Of a DNA stretch of 64,000 nucleotides, positions 36,532-45,343 are shown piece after piece (the stretch's first letter is position 1; each line of letters starts with the position of its first letter). The stretch is taken from contig NZ_ONZG01000007.1 of assembly GCF_900302455.1 (NCBI RefSeq), positions 186,001 to 250,000 on the forward strand. The letters are read 5' to 3'. Position numbers and translations under genes: made by a program. The stretch is from Falsiruegeria mediterranea M17. Lineage in GTDB: Bacteria; Pseudomonadota; Alphaproteobacteria; Rhodobacterales; Rhodobacteraceae. The notes under the pieces were generated by a model. The model was not told the origin of the DNA. It worked only from the letters and a program-made list of their open reading frames with translations, and did no database searches.

Positions 36532-36789
36532 ATGTGCGAGCTTCCCCCTTCCCCGGAGGGACTTATCCGAACGGAAATCGGCGCAGTCGAATTTGTGATC
36601 TATGGTTGGCGATACAATGCTGCGGTCGAGCTGGCGGACGCAGGATGCAGCGACACTGAAATTCAGTCGGTCACTGGTCACAAAACCTTGGCGATGGCGC
36701 AGAAGTATCGCGCTCAAGCAAACCAAAAGCGTTTGAGCAAGTCGGCGCAGGCCAAAAGAACAGAACAAAAACGAAACGAGAAACAGTGA
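36532..36789 (+). pseudogene. tyrosine recombinase (integrase) C-terminal fragment
   Basis: The last ~65 codons read IYGWRYNAAVELADAGCSDTEIQSVTGHKTLAMAQKYRAQANQKRL. This is the C-terminal catalytic end of a phage-type integrase: Arg in the HxLR position, His in GHKT, and nucleophile Tyr in AQKY. The His of the normal HGLRHTA box is replaced by Tyr, and the whole N-terminal and core-binding part is absent. It ends 76 bp from the 3' end of tRNA-Leu, the usual attachment site for such enzymes. Confidence 0.82.
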
Positions 36790-36865
36790 AACTCTGTGTG
36801 AAACTCTGTCTTCGTCAGAGAAAGCAGAACGCCAAGCAATCAGAATTTTTCGTTTATTTTCAATG

Positions 36866-36950
36866 TGGTGCGGGTGGGGAGACTCGAACTCCCACACCTT
36901 GCGGCGCCAGAACCTAAATCTGGTGCGTCTACCAATTCCGCCACACCCGC
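36866..36950 (-). tRNA. tRNA-Leu (anticodon UAG)
   Basis: On the minus strand GCGGGTGTGGCGGAATTGG opens the acceptor and D arms. The anticodon stem-loop CCAGA-TTTAGGT-TCTGG gives anticodon TAG. A long variable arm (class II), the GTTCGAGTC T-loop and an encoded 3' CCA follow. All arms pair, so the gene is intact although an integrase remnant flanks its 3' end. Confidence 0.96.
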
Positions 36951-37184
36951 ATCCAAAGCTCATCGCAGCACCCATCAGGGCCGCCTCGACGAGACTCGGC
37001 GACTGATACACATCCGCAGAACCAGGGGCAAGAGCCGCCATCACAGTTTTCGTTCCTTTCCCGGAACCCCAACCGCGTGTTCGACACGGTCTGCATGCGC
37101 CTTTGTCAAAAAAAGTCGCGACTTGTGCACGATTTTGCCATATTCTGAGTGGCAAAATAATGAGGCAACCGAGCGAGAAACGCC

Positions 37185-37694
37185 ATGAAACCGAATACGG
37201 TCGGGCGTGCAGGTGGGCAAACCCCGCTATCGCACCCCTTCTCCACTCCGATGGATGACATCGGATTTCTGTCTGGAACCATCCTGTTGACCCAGGACGG
37301 TGAGATGCCGGTCGAGTTCATCTCGGCGGGGGACAAGATCATCACCCGCGACGCGGGCTTTGTGAAAGTTCTGGGCGTCACCCGCAGTCGGCAAACCACG
37401 CGAGCCATTTCCTTTGCTGCAGGATCGCTGGGCGACACCCGCCCCGATCAGGACCTGATCCTGCCCGCAGGCCAGCCCGTTCTGATCCGCGACTGGCGCG
37501 CGAAAGCCATGTTCGGCGCGCCACAAGCCATGGTGCGGGCCGACGCCCTGCTCGATGGCGAATTCATTCGCGATCTGGGTGAGCAAGAGATGGAGCTGTT
37601 CCAGCTACATTTCGACAGCTCTCACATCCTCTATGCCGGAGGATTGGAGTTGGGCGCACAAACGCTGGCCGCAGAAATTCGCCCCGCCGCTTAA
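37185..37694 (+). CDS. Hint-fold protein lacking catalytic residues
   Basis: A 169-residue protein with a Hint_2-type fold (about 24-140): FLSGTILLTQDGEMPVEFISAGDKIITRD matches CFAxGTxIxTxxGxxxVExLxxGDxVxTxD. The autoprocessing cysteine before F is Gly, and the usual SPxHRVLLRDW block reads LPAGQPVLIRDW, so its histidine is gone too. Compare the intact Hint protein at 46689-47693. It can hardly self-cleave and may only bind or have a structural role. Its 3' end overlaps that of nnr by four bases, tail to tail. Confidence 0.82.
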   Translation: MKPNTVGRAGGQTPLSHPFSTPMDDIGFLSGTILLTQDGEMPVEFISAGDKIITRDAGFVKVLGVTRSRQTTRAISFAAGSLGDTRPDQDLILPAGQPVLIRDWRAKAMFGAPQAMVRADALLDGEFIRDLGEQEMELFQLHFDSSHILYAGGLELGAQTLAAEIRPAA

Positions 37695-39364
37695 ACCCCA
37701 AGCTTTCGGAACACCGCCGGAAGCTGCTCGGGCAGATCCTCGGCAATCAGGCCAGGACCGAATTCCAATGCGCATTCCACGTGCAACCAGGCGGCTGTCT
37801 CGGCCGCTTGCATTGGCGCAAACCCGCGCGCCAACAGCCCGGTGATGAACCCCGCCAGCACATCCCCTGACCCAGCGGTCGCCAGCCAAGGCGCCGCGCG
37901 GTCATAATGCGCCGAGTTGACCGAACAGCGCCCCTTAGGGTCCGCGATCACGGTATCCGGCCCCTTGAACAGCACCACACACCCTGCCCGCTTGGCGGCC
38001 TCGCGTGTGGCGTCCACTTTGGAATAAGCCGGGCCTTTGGTTGGAACTTCGTTCAGTTTGGCGGCAATATCCGGGAACAGGCGCACAAATTCGCCCCCGT
38101 GCGGGGTCAAAACGCACTGCTCATGCAACTGCGCAAACAAAGCCTCTGGCTCATCCGAAAAAGCCGACAAAGCATCTGCATCTAATACTGTCGCCCGCTT
38201 GGCCGCCAGTGCCACTGGCACCAACTCTCGCGCCCGCTCCTGTCCCATCCCCGGCCCAAGACAAAGCGCATTAAGGCGCACGTCTTCCAGAACGGCCTTC
38301 AGCCCTTCGGCCCCCTCGACGCGCGTCATCATCGGAGCTGTGATATGGCTGGCCATCTCCATCTGTGCAGAGGGCGGCACACCCAAGGTCACCAACCCCG
38401 CCCCGACCCGCAACGCACCGCGCGCCGACAAACGCGCCGCGCCGGTTTTGCCGAACCCACCGGTCAGGATCAAGGCATGACCATTGGCGAATTTGTGTCC
38501 TGTCGACGACTTCCGCAACCATGGTGCAAGCGGCTCGCCAATTGCGCGGCAGATACCTGGTGCTGCAGGTACCCGCGGTAACCCAATGTCTTTGACGACC
38601 ACTTTTCCGCATAAGGCAGGACCAACGGCGATGTGGTGACCAAGCTTTGCTCGATGAAACGTGACGGTCAGCTCCGCCTGGAATGCAAATAAGCCCTCAT
38701 CGACACCAGTGGCACGACAATCGATGTCCAATGTCTCTCCACTGTCGGAACACACGCCACTTGGCACATCAACGGCCACAAGCCGACAGATCGCCCCCGT
38801 ATCCAGGTCGAAAGCGGACCAGACATCGGCGTGAACACTGCCGAGGTCGCGCGACAACCCGGTTCCGAATACCGCATCGATGGTCAAGTCAGCAGAGAAC
38901 AACTTGCCACGCAGATCTCCATCATTGTCATAAATGGTCGAGAGCCAAGGATGACAAATCCCTCCCAGACCCGACCACCGCTCATAGTTCACTCGCGCAT
39001 CTGGCGGCAGTTTCTCGGCGTTTCCATAGAGAAACACCTCAACCGCCCACCCCCGCTCTTTCAACACACGCGCCACAACAAACCCGTCGCCGCCATTGTT
39101 GCCAGGGCCACAGAGTACAACAGCCCGCAACGGTCGTGGCTCCGCATTAAAAGCCTCCAACGGCTCGGGTGTTGGACCCCAATCCGTTGCCAAATCGGGT
39201 GTCAGCCCATGGTGTTCTTCTGCCAGCTCTGGCCATTCCTCAAAAATCGCCTCGACCACACCGCGTCCGGCCCGCTCCATCAGTTCCAGGCCGGTAACCT
39301 CACCCGAGTCGATAGCGGCCTGTTCGATGACCCGCATCTGGGCCGCTGTCAGCAATTCTGTCAT
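37691..39364 (-). CDS. nnr: bifunctional NAD(P)H-hydrate epimerase/dehydratase
   Basis: A 557-residue repair enzyme for hydrated NAD(P)H. The N-terminal YjeF epimerase domain (about 1-240) has GPGNNGGDGFVVARVLKERG and VAVDVPSGV. The C-terminal ADP/ATP-dependent dehydratase domain, a ribokinase-like fold, has LTGGFGKTGAARLSARGALRVGAG, LTPHGGEFVRLFP, VLFKGPDTVIADP and the catalytic ATAGSGDVLAGFITGLLARG. Length is usual for the fused form. It is divergent from glnB. Confidence 0.95.
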   Translation of the reverse strand: MTELLTAAQMRVIEQAAIDSGEVTGLELMERAGRGVVEAIFEEWPELAEEHHGLTPDLATDWGPTPEPLEAFNAEPRPLRAVVLCGPGNNGGDGFVVARVLKERGWAVEVFLYGNAEKLPPDARVNYERWSGLGGICHPWLSTIYDNDGDLRGKLFSADLTIDAVFGTGLSRDLGSVHADVWSAFDLDTGAICRLVAVDVPSGVCSDSGETLDIDCRATGVDEGLFAFQAELTVTFHRAKLGHHIAVGPALCGKVVVKDIGLPRVPAAPGICRAIGEPLAPWLRKSSTGHKFANGHALILTGGFGKTGAARLSARGALRVGAGLVTLGVPPSAQMEMASHITAPMMTRVEGAEGLKAVLEDVRLNALCLGPGMGQERARELVPVALAAKRATVLDADALSAFSDEPEALFAQLHEQCVLTPHGGEFVRLFPDIAAKLNEVPTKGPAYSKVDATREAAKRAGCVVLFKGPDTVIADPKGRCSVNSAHYDRAAPWLATAGSGDVLAGFITGLLARGFAPMQAAETAAWLHVECALEFGPGLIAEDLPEQLPAVFRKLGV

Positions 39365-39502
39365 GGCTCAAACCCCGTCCGATTCAATTCTGCGCATTTT
39401 TTGTGCAACATGCTCAAAATTTGACACACCCCGCAAATTTGCTGCACCGCAACAGCCGCCAAAGCGCAATCCGATTGTGAGCAAAACTTAGACGTGATCT
39501 GA

Positions 39503-39871
<369 letters not shown>

Positions 39872-39914
39872 TTCAACAAAGCAAACAGACACACTTATCA
39901 GAAGGACAAAGGGA

Positions 39915-41321
39915 ATGAGCGTAGACGCAGTTCTCCAGATGATCCGCGACGAAGACGCGGCTTATGTCGATATCCGTTTCACCGATACGCGCGGCAAGCT
40001 GCAGCACGTCACCGTGGACGTTGATCTGGTTGACGAAGACTTCCTCGAAGAAGGCTTCATGTTCGACGGATCGTCCATCGCAGGCTGGAAGTCGATCGAA
40101 AACTCGGACATGAAACTGATCCCCGACACCACGTCGGCCTATGTGGATCCGTTCTATGCGGAAAAGACCATCTGCATTCACTGCTCGATCGTAGAACCCG
40201 ACACCGGCGAAGCCTATGAGCGTGACCCGCGCGGCACAGCCGAAAAAGCCGAAGCCTATCTGAAGGCATCGGGCATCGGTGATGTGGCCTATATGGGCCC
40301 TGAGGCAGAGTTCTTCCTGTTTGACGATGTGCGCTTTTCGAACACCATCAACAAGGTGTCGTTCGAAGTGGACGCAACCGACGCGTCCTGGAACACCGAC
40401 ACCGAGTACGAAATGGGCAACATGGGCCACCGTCCGGGCGTCAAGGGCGGCTATTTCCCGGTGAACCCGATCGACGAAGCCCAGGACCTGCGTTCGGAAA
40501 TGCTGTCGACCATGAAGCGTCTGGGCATGAAAGTGGACAAGCACCACCACGAGGTTGCGTCCTGTCAGCACGAGCTGGGTCTGATCTTTGACAGCCTGAC
40601 CAAACAGGCCGATGAGCTGCAGAAGTACAAATACGTGATCCACAACGTGGCGCACGCCTATGGCAAATCGGCAACCTTCATGCCCAAGCCGATCTACGGC
40701 GACAACGGCACCGGCATGCACGTGAACATGTCGATCTGGAAAGACGGCAAACCGCTCTTTGCAGGCGACAAGTATGCGGATCTGTCGAGCGAAGCGCTGT
40801 ATTTCATCGGCGGCATCCTGAAGCACGCCAAAACGCTGAACGCCTTCACCAACCCGTCGACCAACAGCTACAAGCGTCTGATCCCCGGTTTCGAAGCCCC
40901 CGTTCTGCGCGCCTACTCGGCCCGCAACCGTTCGGGTTGTGTGCGTATTCCGTGGACTGAATCGCCCAAAGCCAAGCGCGTCGAAGCCCGCTTCCCCGAT
41001 CCGGCCGCAAACCCCTATCTGGCGTTTGCCGCTCTGCTGATGGCCGGTCTGGACGGGATCAAGAACAAGATCGATCCGGGCGAAGCCATGGACAAGAACC
41101 TGTACGACCTGCCCGCCGAAGAGCTGGCCGGCATCCCGACCGTCTGCGGCAGCTTGCGTGAAGCACTGGAAGCCCTGGCATCCGATCACGACTTCCTGCT
41201 GCAGGGCGACGTGTTCACCAAGGACCAGATTGAAGGCTACATCGAGCTGAAGATGGAAGAGGTCGAAACCTACGAGCACACGCCGCACCCCGTTGAATAC
41301 GGCATGTACTACAGCTGCTGA
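39915..41321 (+). CDS. glnA: glutamine synthetase type I
   Basis: A 468-residue GSI, which makes glutamine from glutamate, ammonium and ATP as a dodecamer. Signatures: [38 protein letters not shown], and [22 protein letters not shown]. The adenylylation tyrosine is exactly Tyr397 ([11 protein letters not shown]), so activity is controlled by GlnE. AAGGA stands eight bases before the ATG at 39915. A strong terminator follows. Confidence 0.98.
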   Translation: MSVDAVLQMIRDEDAAYVDIRFTDTRGKLQHVTVDVDLVDEDFLEEGFMFDGSSIAGWKSIENSDMKLIPDTTSAYVDPFYAEKTICIHCSIVEPDTGEAYERDPRGTAEKAEAYLKASGIGDVAYMGPEAEFFLFDDVRFSNTINKVSFEVDATDASWNTDTEYEMGNMGHRPGVKGGYFPVNPIDEAQDLRSEMLSTMKRLGMKVDKHHHEVASCQHELGLIFDSLTKQADELQKYKYVIHNVAHAYGKSATFMPKPIYGDNGTGMHVNMSIWKDGKPLFAGDKYADLSSEALYFIGGILKHAKTLNAFTNPSTNSYKRLIPGFEAPVLRAYSARNRSGCVRIPWTESPKAKRVEARFPDPAANPYLAFAALLMAGLDGIKNKIDPGEAMDKNLYDLPAEELAGIPTVCGSLREALEALASDHDFLLQGDVFTKDQIEGYIELKMEEVETYEHTPHPVEYGMYYSC

Positions 41322-41343
41322 TCCTTACCGGATCACCACGATC

Positions 41344-41373
41344 AAGGGCGCCTTTTGGGGCGCCCTTTTTCTT
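41344..41373 (+). terminator. terminator of glnB-glnA
   Basis: The hairpin AGGGCGCC/GGGCGCCCT (41345-41366), followed by TTTTTCTTT, lies 23 bp after the glnA stop. Confidence 0.92.
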
Positions 41374-41434
41374 TGATCTCCGAGATGCTCCCGCCCGTCG
41401 TCGATGCCCCTTGCGGGACACCTCCTCCCGTTGG

Positions 41435-41471
41435 GCCCGGCAGGCGCGGGCTGCGCCCGCGCCTGCCGGGC
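41435..41471. repeat. 17-bp perfect inverted repeat, 3-nt loop
   Basis: The left arm is GCCCGGCAGGCGCGGGC (41435-41451), the loop TGC, and the right arm is its exact complement (41455-41471). It lies 60 bp past the glnA terminator and has no T-run on either side. It resembles a REP-like or IS-derived palindrome rather than a transcription terminator. Confidence 0.75.
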
Positions 41472-41628
41472 GCCCCTGGTTCCTGTTGAGCAAAGGAGGC
41501 GTAGGTTGGCGCCCCTTGAGGCGAAGTGAACCCGTCGTGAATTGACATGGCCGTACCTCACATTCTCCTTTGTGTTCCCGGTCTATCCCGCTACGCTTGG
41601 ATGAGTTTGAACGCAAAGGAAGTTTTTC

Positions 41629-42468
41629 ATGCGCCTGTTTTCCCTCGCTTTGGCGACCGCCACATTGGTCGCCGGGGCAGCCTCGGCCCAGACGTTGGAC
41701 CGCATCAAAGAAACCAAACAATTCAACATCGGGTTCCGCACCGATGCCGCCCCGCTGTCTTATCTGGACAACAACGACAAGCCTGCTGGCTATTCGCCAA
41801 TCATCTGTGATCAGATCGCCCAGGCCATCGCCGACAAGCTGGAGCTGGATGAGATGAATGCCACCTTCATCCCGGTCGATTCCAAGAACAGGTTCGACAA
41901 GGTTGCCAGTGGTGAGATCGATCTGCTGTGTGGTGCGGCCACCATCACGCTCAGCCGCCGTGAGCAGGTGGATTTTTCGATCCCAACCTACATCGACGGC
42001 ACCGACGTTTTGCTGCCCCGTGATGCAAGCGGTGATCTGCGGCAGCTGGCAGGCAAAAAAATTGGCATGCGCAGCGCCACCACAACCGAAACGGCGGTGA
42101 AAAATTCGTTCAGCGCTGCCGGGGTCGAGGCGCAGATGGTCCGCTTTGACACGCATCCTGCTGGAATCACCGCGCTGAAGAACGGCGAGATTTCGGCTTA
42201 TTTCGCGGATCAATCCATCTTGCTGGTGAACTTTATCGCTGCCGGAATGGGCAATGACTTCAAGATCTCGGGCGAGATCATGACCGTCGAGAAACACGGG
42301 CTTGCCATGGCGCGCGGGGATGCGGATTTCCGCCTGCTGGTCGACTCCGTCCTGTCCGATCTTTACGGCACCGGCGCAATGGCGGACATTTTCCAAACCG
42401 CCCTGCCCGGGGTCGAGCCCGGCTTTGCCCTGGATGCCTTGCACATGGTGGCGCCAACGCTGCCTTGA
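41629..42468 (+). CDS. amino-acid ABC transporter substrate-binding protein
   Basis: A 279-residue periplasmic binding protein (SBP_bac_3 family) with a Sec signal peptide (about 1-20, ending ASAQ). Family blocks: FNIGFRTDAAPLSYLD, AGYSPIICDQIAQAIA, and the ligand-site region EIDLLCGAATITLSRREQVDFSIPTY. The VDFS and R residues suit binding of a polar amino acid. No permease or ATPase gene is adjacent, so it is an orphan component or a ligand-sensing protein. AAGGA precedes the ATG. Confidence 0.9.
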   Translation: MRLFSLALATATLVAGAASAQTLDRIKETKQFNIGFRTDAAPLSYLDNNDKPAGYSPIICDQIAQAIADKLELDEMNATFIPVDSKNRFDKVASGEIDLLCGAATITLSRREQVDFSIPTYIDGTDVLLPRDASGDLRQLAGKKIGMRSATTTETAVKNSFSAAGVEAQMVRFDTHPAGITALKNGEISAYFADQSILLVNFIAAGMGNDFKISGEIMTVEKHGLAMARGDADFRLLVDSVLSDLYGTGAMADIFQTALPGVEPGFALDALHMVAPTLP

Positions 42469-42525
42469 TTTCGCTGCCAGGGGTCACCCCCTGGCGCACC
42501 TATCTGAAGAATTGAGAGTTACACC

Positions 42526-43326
42526 ATGCCACGATCCATTTTGATCCCCGCCCTCGTCGCCCTTGGATTTCTGGGGCAGCCCTTGCTGGCCGCGCCCTGC
42601 GGCAATACGGGCTCAGGGTTTGAGGCCTGGAAAAAAGACTTTGCCAAAGAGGCGCGCAAGGCAGGCGTGCGCAAGCGCGGCTTGCAGGCGCTAAGCCAAG
42701 CCCGCTATGCGACACGCACCATCGCTGCCGACCGCAATCAAAAGAGCTTTCGCTATTCGTTGGACAAGTTCATGCAGATCCGCGGTGCAGATACGATCGT
42801 GGCTCAGGGACGCAAACGCAAAGCCCGCAATGCACAATTCTACGCAACGCTGGAACGGCAGTACGGTGTCCCGGCCGGCGTTCTGATTGCCATTCACGGG
42901 ATGGAAACCGGATTTGGCAATTTCATGGGCGACAGTCAGGTTGTCTCGGCCATCACCACGCTGGCCTATGACTGCCGCAGGTCGGATTTCTTCGTCCCGC
43001 ACGCCATCGGCGCGCTCAAGCTGGTGGACCAGGGAGCGATCACGGGCGCAACCAAAGGCGCCAAACATGGCGAGTTGGGGCACACGCAATTTCTGCCGGG
43101 CAACGCTCTGACCTATGGGGTCGATGCAACCGGAGATGGCAGGGTCGATTTCTACAACCTGACGGATGCACTCGCCTCTACGGCGAACTTCCTGCGTCAG
43201 AAGGGATGGAAGCCCGGCAAAGGGTATCAGCCCGGTGAGCCCAATTTTGCTGTGATAAAGCAATGGAATGCTGCCACTGTGTACCAAAAGGCGATTGCGA
43301 TCATGGGAGCCCGGATAGACAACTAG
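42526..43326 (+). CDS. lytic murein transglycosylase, MltB-like
   Basis: A 266-residue SLT_2 family enzyme with a signal peptide (about 1-22). The catalytic glutamate is in AIHGMETGFGNFMG (about Glu126). Conserved GELGHTQFLPGNALTYGVDATGDGRVDFYNLTDALAST follows. It lacks the C-terminal peptidoglycan-binding domain found in many relatives. It cleaves murein glycan strands in the periplasm. It lies 57 bp after the binding-protein gene on the same strand. Confidence 0.92.
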   Translation: MPRSILIPALVALGFLGQPLLAAPCGNTGSGFEAWKKDFAKEARKAGVRKRGLQALSQARYATRTIAADRNQKSFRYSLDKFMQIRGADTIVAQGRKRKARNAQFYATLERQYGVPAGVLIAIHGMETGFGNFMGDSQVVSAITTLAYDCRRSDFFVPHAIGALKLVDQGAITGATKGAKHGELGHTQFLPGNALTYGVDATGDGRVDFYNLTDALASTANFLRQKGWKPGKGYQPGEPNFAVIKQWNAATVYQKAIAIMGARIDN

Positions 43327-43536
43327 AGGTCGCATCGCAGCCTAGCGTTCGCCCTATGGTCGCCTCAATTCCGTCAAATTTCAACGAATTTTCCATAAAA
43401 ACACTGGTTTCCGATCTGTCATCAATCTTTGACAAAATCCAAGATTGCCCCGTGATCTGTCTGTTTGGGACAAAATTTCTCCCTGATCGGTGAGTAGATT
43501 TGATCTCGAGAACACACACAACGGAGGATTCTCACT

Positions 43537-44448
43537 GTGACACAGACAGGCAAGTATCACGGTGGACTAGTATTCCTGGGTAACCAAGACGGCTCTTTGG
43601 ACCGGTTCAGTCGCATTGTTACGGCGACGCTCGAGGACTACGGCCACTCAGTCGAACGTCAAACTCTTTCTGGCCCGCACGAGGCCCGGATCGTCACCAG
43701 CCAGTTTCACGTAAAACTGTCGCTCGATCCAAACCCCGTGTGCGTCGATCATACCGCGCGTCTGGACGATGCCGCCGGGTTGAACCGCGGCAAAAAAGAA
43801 ACCCGCCAACGCGTGCACAACCGTTTGGTGATCGCGCTCACCCCCGTGTCCGAGCAGCACGATGACCGCGATGTCACCGAGTTGATGCTGGTCGTCATGC
43901 TCTATCGCATGGTTGACCTTTATGCATCCGAGCACATCGAATGGCTGGACCCCAACGTCTCGCTTACAATCGAGCAGTTCTTGGGGGCCTTCGCAAATGT
44001 CTCGCCCCGGCGCGTTCGCGGACGTCAGGAAATCATCTATGAAAACGGAGATCGTTTTGCACCAATCGATGAAACGGCGCCTGATCTGGCAATGCGCTAC
44101 GACACGATTGCAGGTCAAACGCCCCACGGTGGTGAATTCGGCTTGATCGAATTGACGGACGAAGAGGCCCTGGCCCTGGCTTTCCGCAGCGACCCGCATC
44201 CAGACGAGCTGGACGGCATGTCGCCCGAAGAACGAGCACAGAGCGACATCCGCCGTCTGACCAGCTGGGCGATGACCGGCACGCTGGCTTTTGTCTCGGC
44301 TCCGGTGGCGTTGTCCCTGGCGGCGGTCAATCTGGCCCGCGGCGAAGACTTCCGCCTGAACACACAGGTGCTGTCGTTGACCGGAGCACTGGTGTTCCTG
44401 CAAAGCTCCGGCGCCATGGCAAGCGTTATGTCGATCTTGCCGATGTGA
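43537..44448 (+). CDS. uncharacterised protein with C-terminal membrane segments
   Basis: A 303-residue protein from a GTG start with GGAGG nine bases upstream. The N-terminal two thirds are soluble and charged, with KGxHGGLVFLGNQDGSLDRFSRIVTATLEDYG-like opening. Two hydrophobic helices follow near the end (about 248-268 and 281-300). No family is recognised. It resembles conserved Roseobacter hypothetical proteins in style only. It is convergent with the DUF3445 gene, sharing a terminator. Confidence 0.72.
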   Translation: MTQTGKYHGGLVFLGNQDGSLDRFSRIVTATLEDYGHSVERQTLSGPHEARIVTSQFHVKLSLDPNPVCVDHTARLDDAAGLNRGKKETRQRVHNRLVIALTPVSEQHDDRDVTELMLVVMLYRMVDLYASEHIEWLDPNVSLTIEQFLGAFANVSPRRVRGRQEIIYENGDRFAPIDETAPDLAMRYDTIAGQTPHGGEFGLIELTDEEALALAFRSDPHPDELDGMSPEERAQSDIRRLTSWAMTGTLAFVSAPVALSLAAVNLARGEDFRLNTQVLSLTGALVFLQSSGAMASVMSILPM

Positions 44449-44466
44449 CCAGAGCCCTGGAATTGC

Positions 44467-44499
44467 AAAACTCCGCACCCTAAGGGGTCGCGGAGTTTT
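44467..44499. terminator. bidirectional terminator with nested hairpin
   Basis: AAAACTCCGC (44467-44476) pairs with GCGGAGTTTT (44490-44499), and the loop itself can pair as ACCC-TAAG-GGGT. A/T flanks suit termination in both directions. It overlaps the last codons of the DUF3445 gene. Confidence 0.85.
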
Positions 44500-45229
44500 C
44501 GTCGTTTGGCACGTCCCTCCTTGCCAGAATGTAGGTGTGGATTGAAAACACCACCGCGTTGCTTTGCGGCAATCGCAGGATGCACTGACGCTCGGATCGA
44601 AAGTAATCAGCTTTGGCCGGATCGGGTTTGTTCCGCCGGTCGTGTATGCTCCGCGGCTGATGCAGATCGGGATCCACATACCACAGCGCGTTGAACCGCC
44701 ACATCGGGCGGCCGGACTTGACGCCATCGAACAGACGCTGCACTCGTTTGGCGATACCCGCGTCGTATGAATCGACGGTGTCGTGAATGCCGATCAACGG
44801 ACGCATGAATTTCTCGGATAGGGTCCAGCTAGCCGGAAAACACAAAACGGCGCCAGTCATGACATGTTCGTCGCCGATTTTTTGCAAAATACAAAAGTCT
44901 TCCTGAACGATACGCCCCAAAGTGCCCAAGGGATCATCGCGGTCGATGTGTACGGTCACGCCATCAGGGCGATCGACCTGACTCACCTGCCCTGGATAGG
45001 TTTGAGCCAGCACCTCGTCCAACAACTCTTGGGCGGCAGGTACCGCCTGGGCATCCAATGCAAGCACCCTGCCCCGCTTTTGGGTCAGAAGCTCATCGCG
45101 ACAAGCCATCTGCCCGGCAAAGGCCTCATCCTGATGCAACCACCCCTCCTGGCCGATGGGTGCAATCCCCGGCAAGGGTTTGGCGGTTTGAAAATCGTAA
45201 GGAATCGATGTCTGCAGGATCTCTCTCAT
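44480..45229 (-). CDS. DUF3445 protein, haem-dependent N-demethylase family
   Basis: A 249-residue protein of the DUF3445 family. Members include the haem-dependent oxidative N-demethylase and a subunit of dimethylamine monooxygenase. Conserved blocks: CFPASWTLSEKFMRPLIGIHDTVDSYD, MWRFNALWYVDPDLHQP, YFRSERQCILRLPQSNAVVFSIHTYI. The partner genes of dimethylamine monooxygenase (dmmB, dmmC) are absent, so the substrate is open. It is divergent from dddP with a shared 114-bp upstream region that holds a palindrome. Confidence 0.88.
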   Translation of the reverse strand: MREILQTSIPYDFQTAKPLPGIAPIGQEGWLHQDEAFAGQMACRDELLTQKRGRVLALDAQAVPAAQELLDEVLAQTYPGQVSQVDRPDGVTVHIDRDDPLGTLGRIVQEDFCILQKIGDEHVMTGAVLCFPASWTLSEKFMRPLIGIHDTVDSYDAGIAKRVQRLFDGVKSGRPMWRFNALWYVDPDLHQPRSIHDRRNKPDPAKADYFRSERQCILRLPQSNAVVFSIHTYILARRDVPNDENSATP

Positions 45230-45259
45230 GCCTTTGCCCTAGCACCTGCTGACAAAAAA

Positions 45260-45273
45260 CGACACATGTGTCG
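45260..45273. promoter_or_regulatory. 14-bp palindrome between DUF3445 gene and dddP
   Basis: CGACACATGTGTCG is a perfect palindrome 30 bp upstream of the DUF3445 start and 70 bp upstream of dddP. Its position between two divergent genes suits a shared operator. No regulator gene is adjacent. Confidence 0.5.
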
Positions 45274-45343
45274 GTCGCTTTCCGATAGGACACGGCGTCA
45301 CCCCGAATGGCACAGTGATCGCCAAGAGACAGGGAGCCAGTCA

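Noticed and set aside
36866-36950. Duplicate tRNA-Leu 3' end as second att site
   Set aside because: Searched by eye for the T-arm/acceptor sequence in the rest of the window and saw no second copy; a computed repeat search would be decisive.
44864-45343. 160-codon N-terminal extension of dddP
   Set aside because: It lies antisense to the DUF3445 gene, and the GTG at 45344 with AGGGAG matches the known DddP N-terminus.
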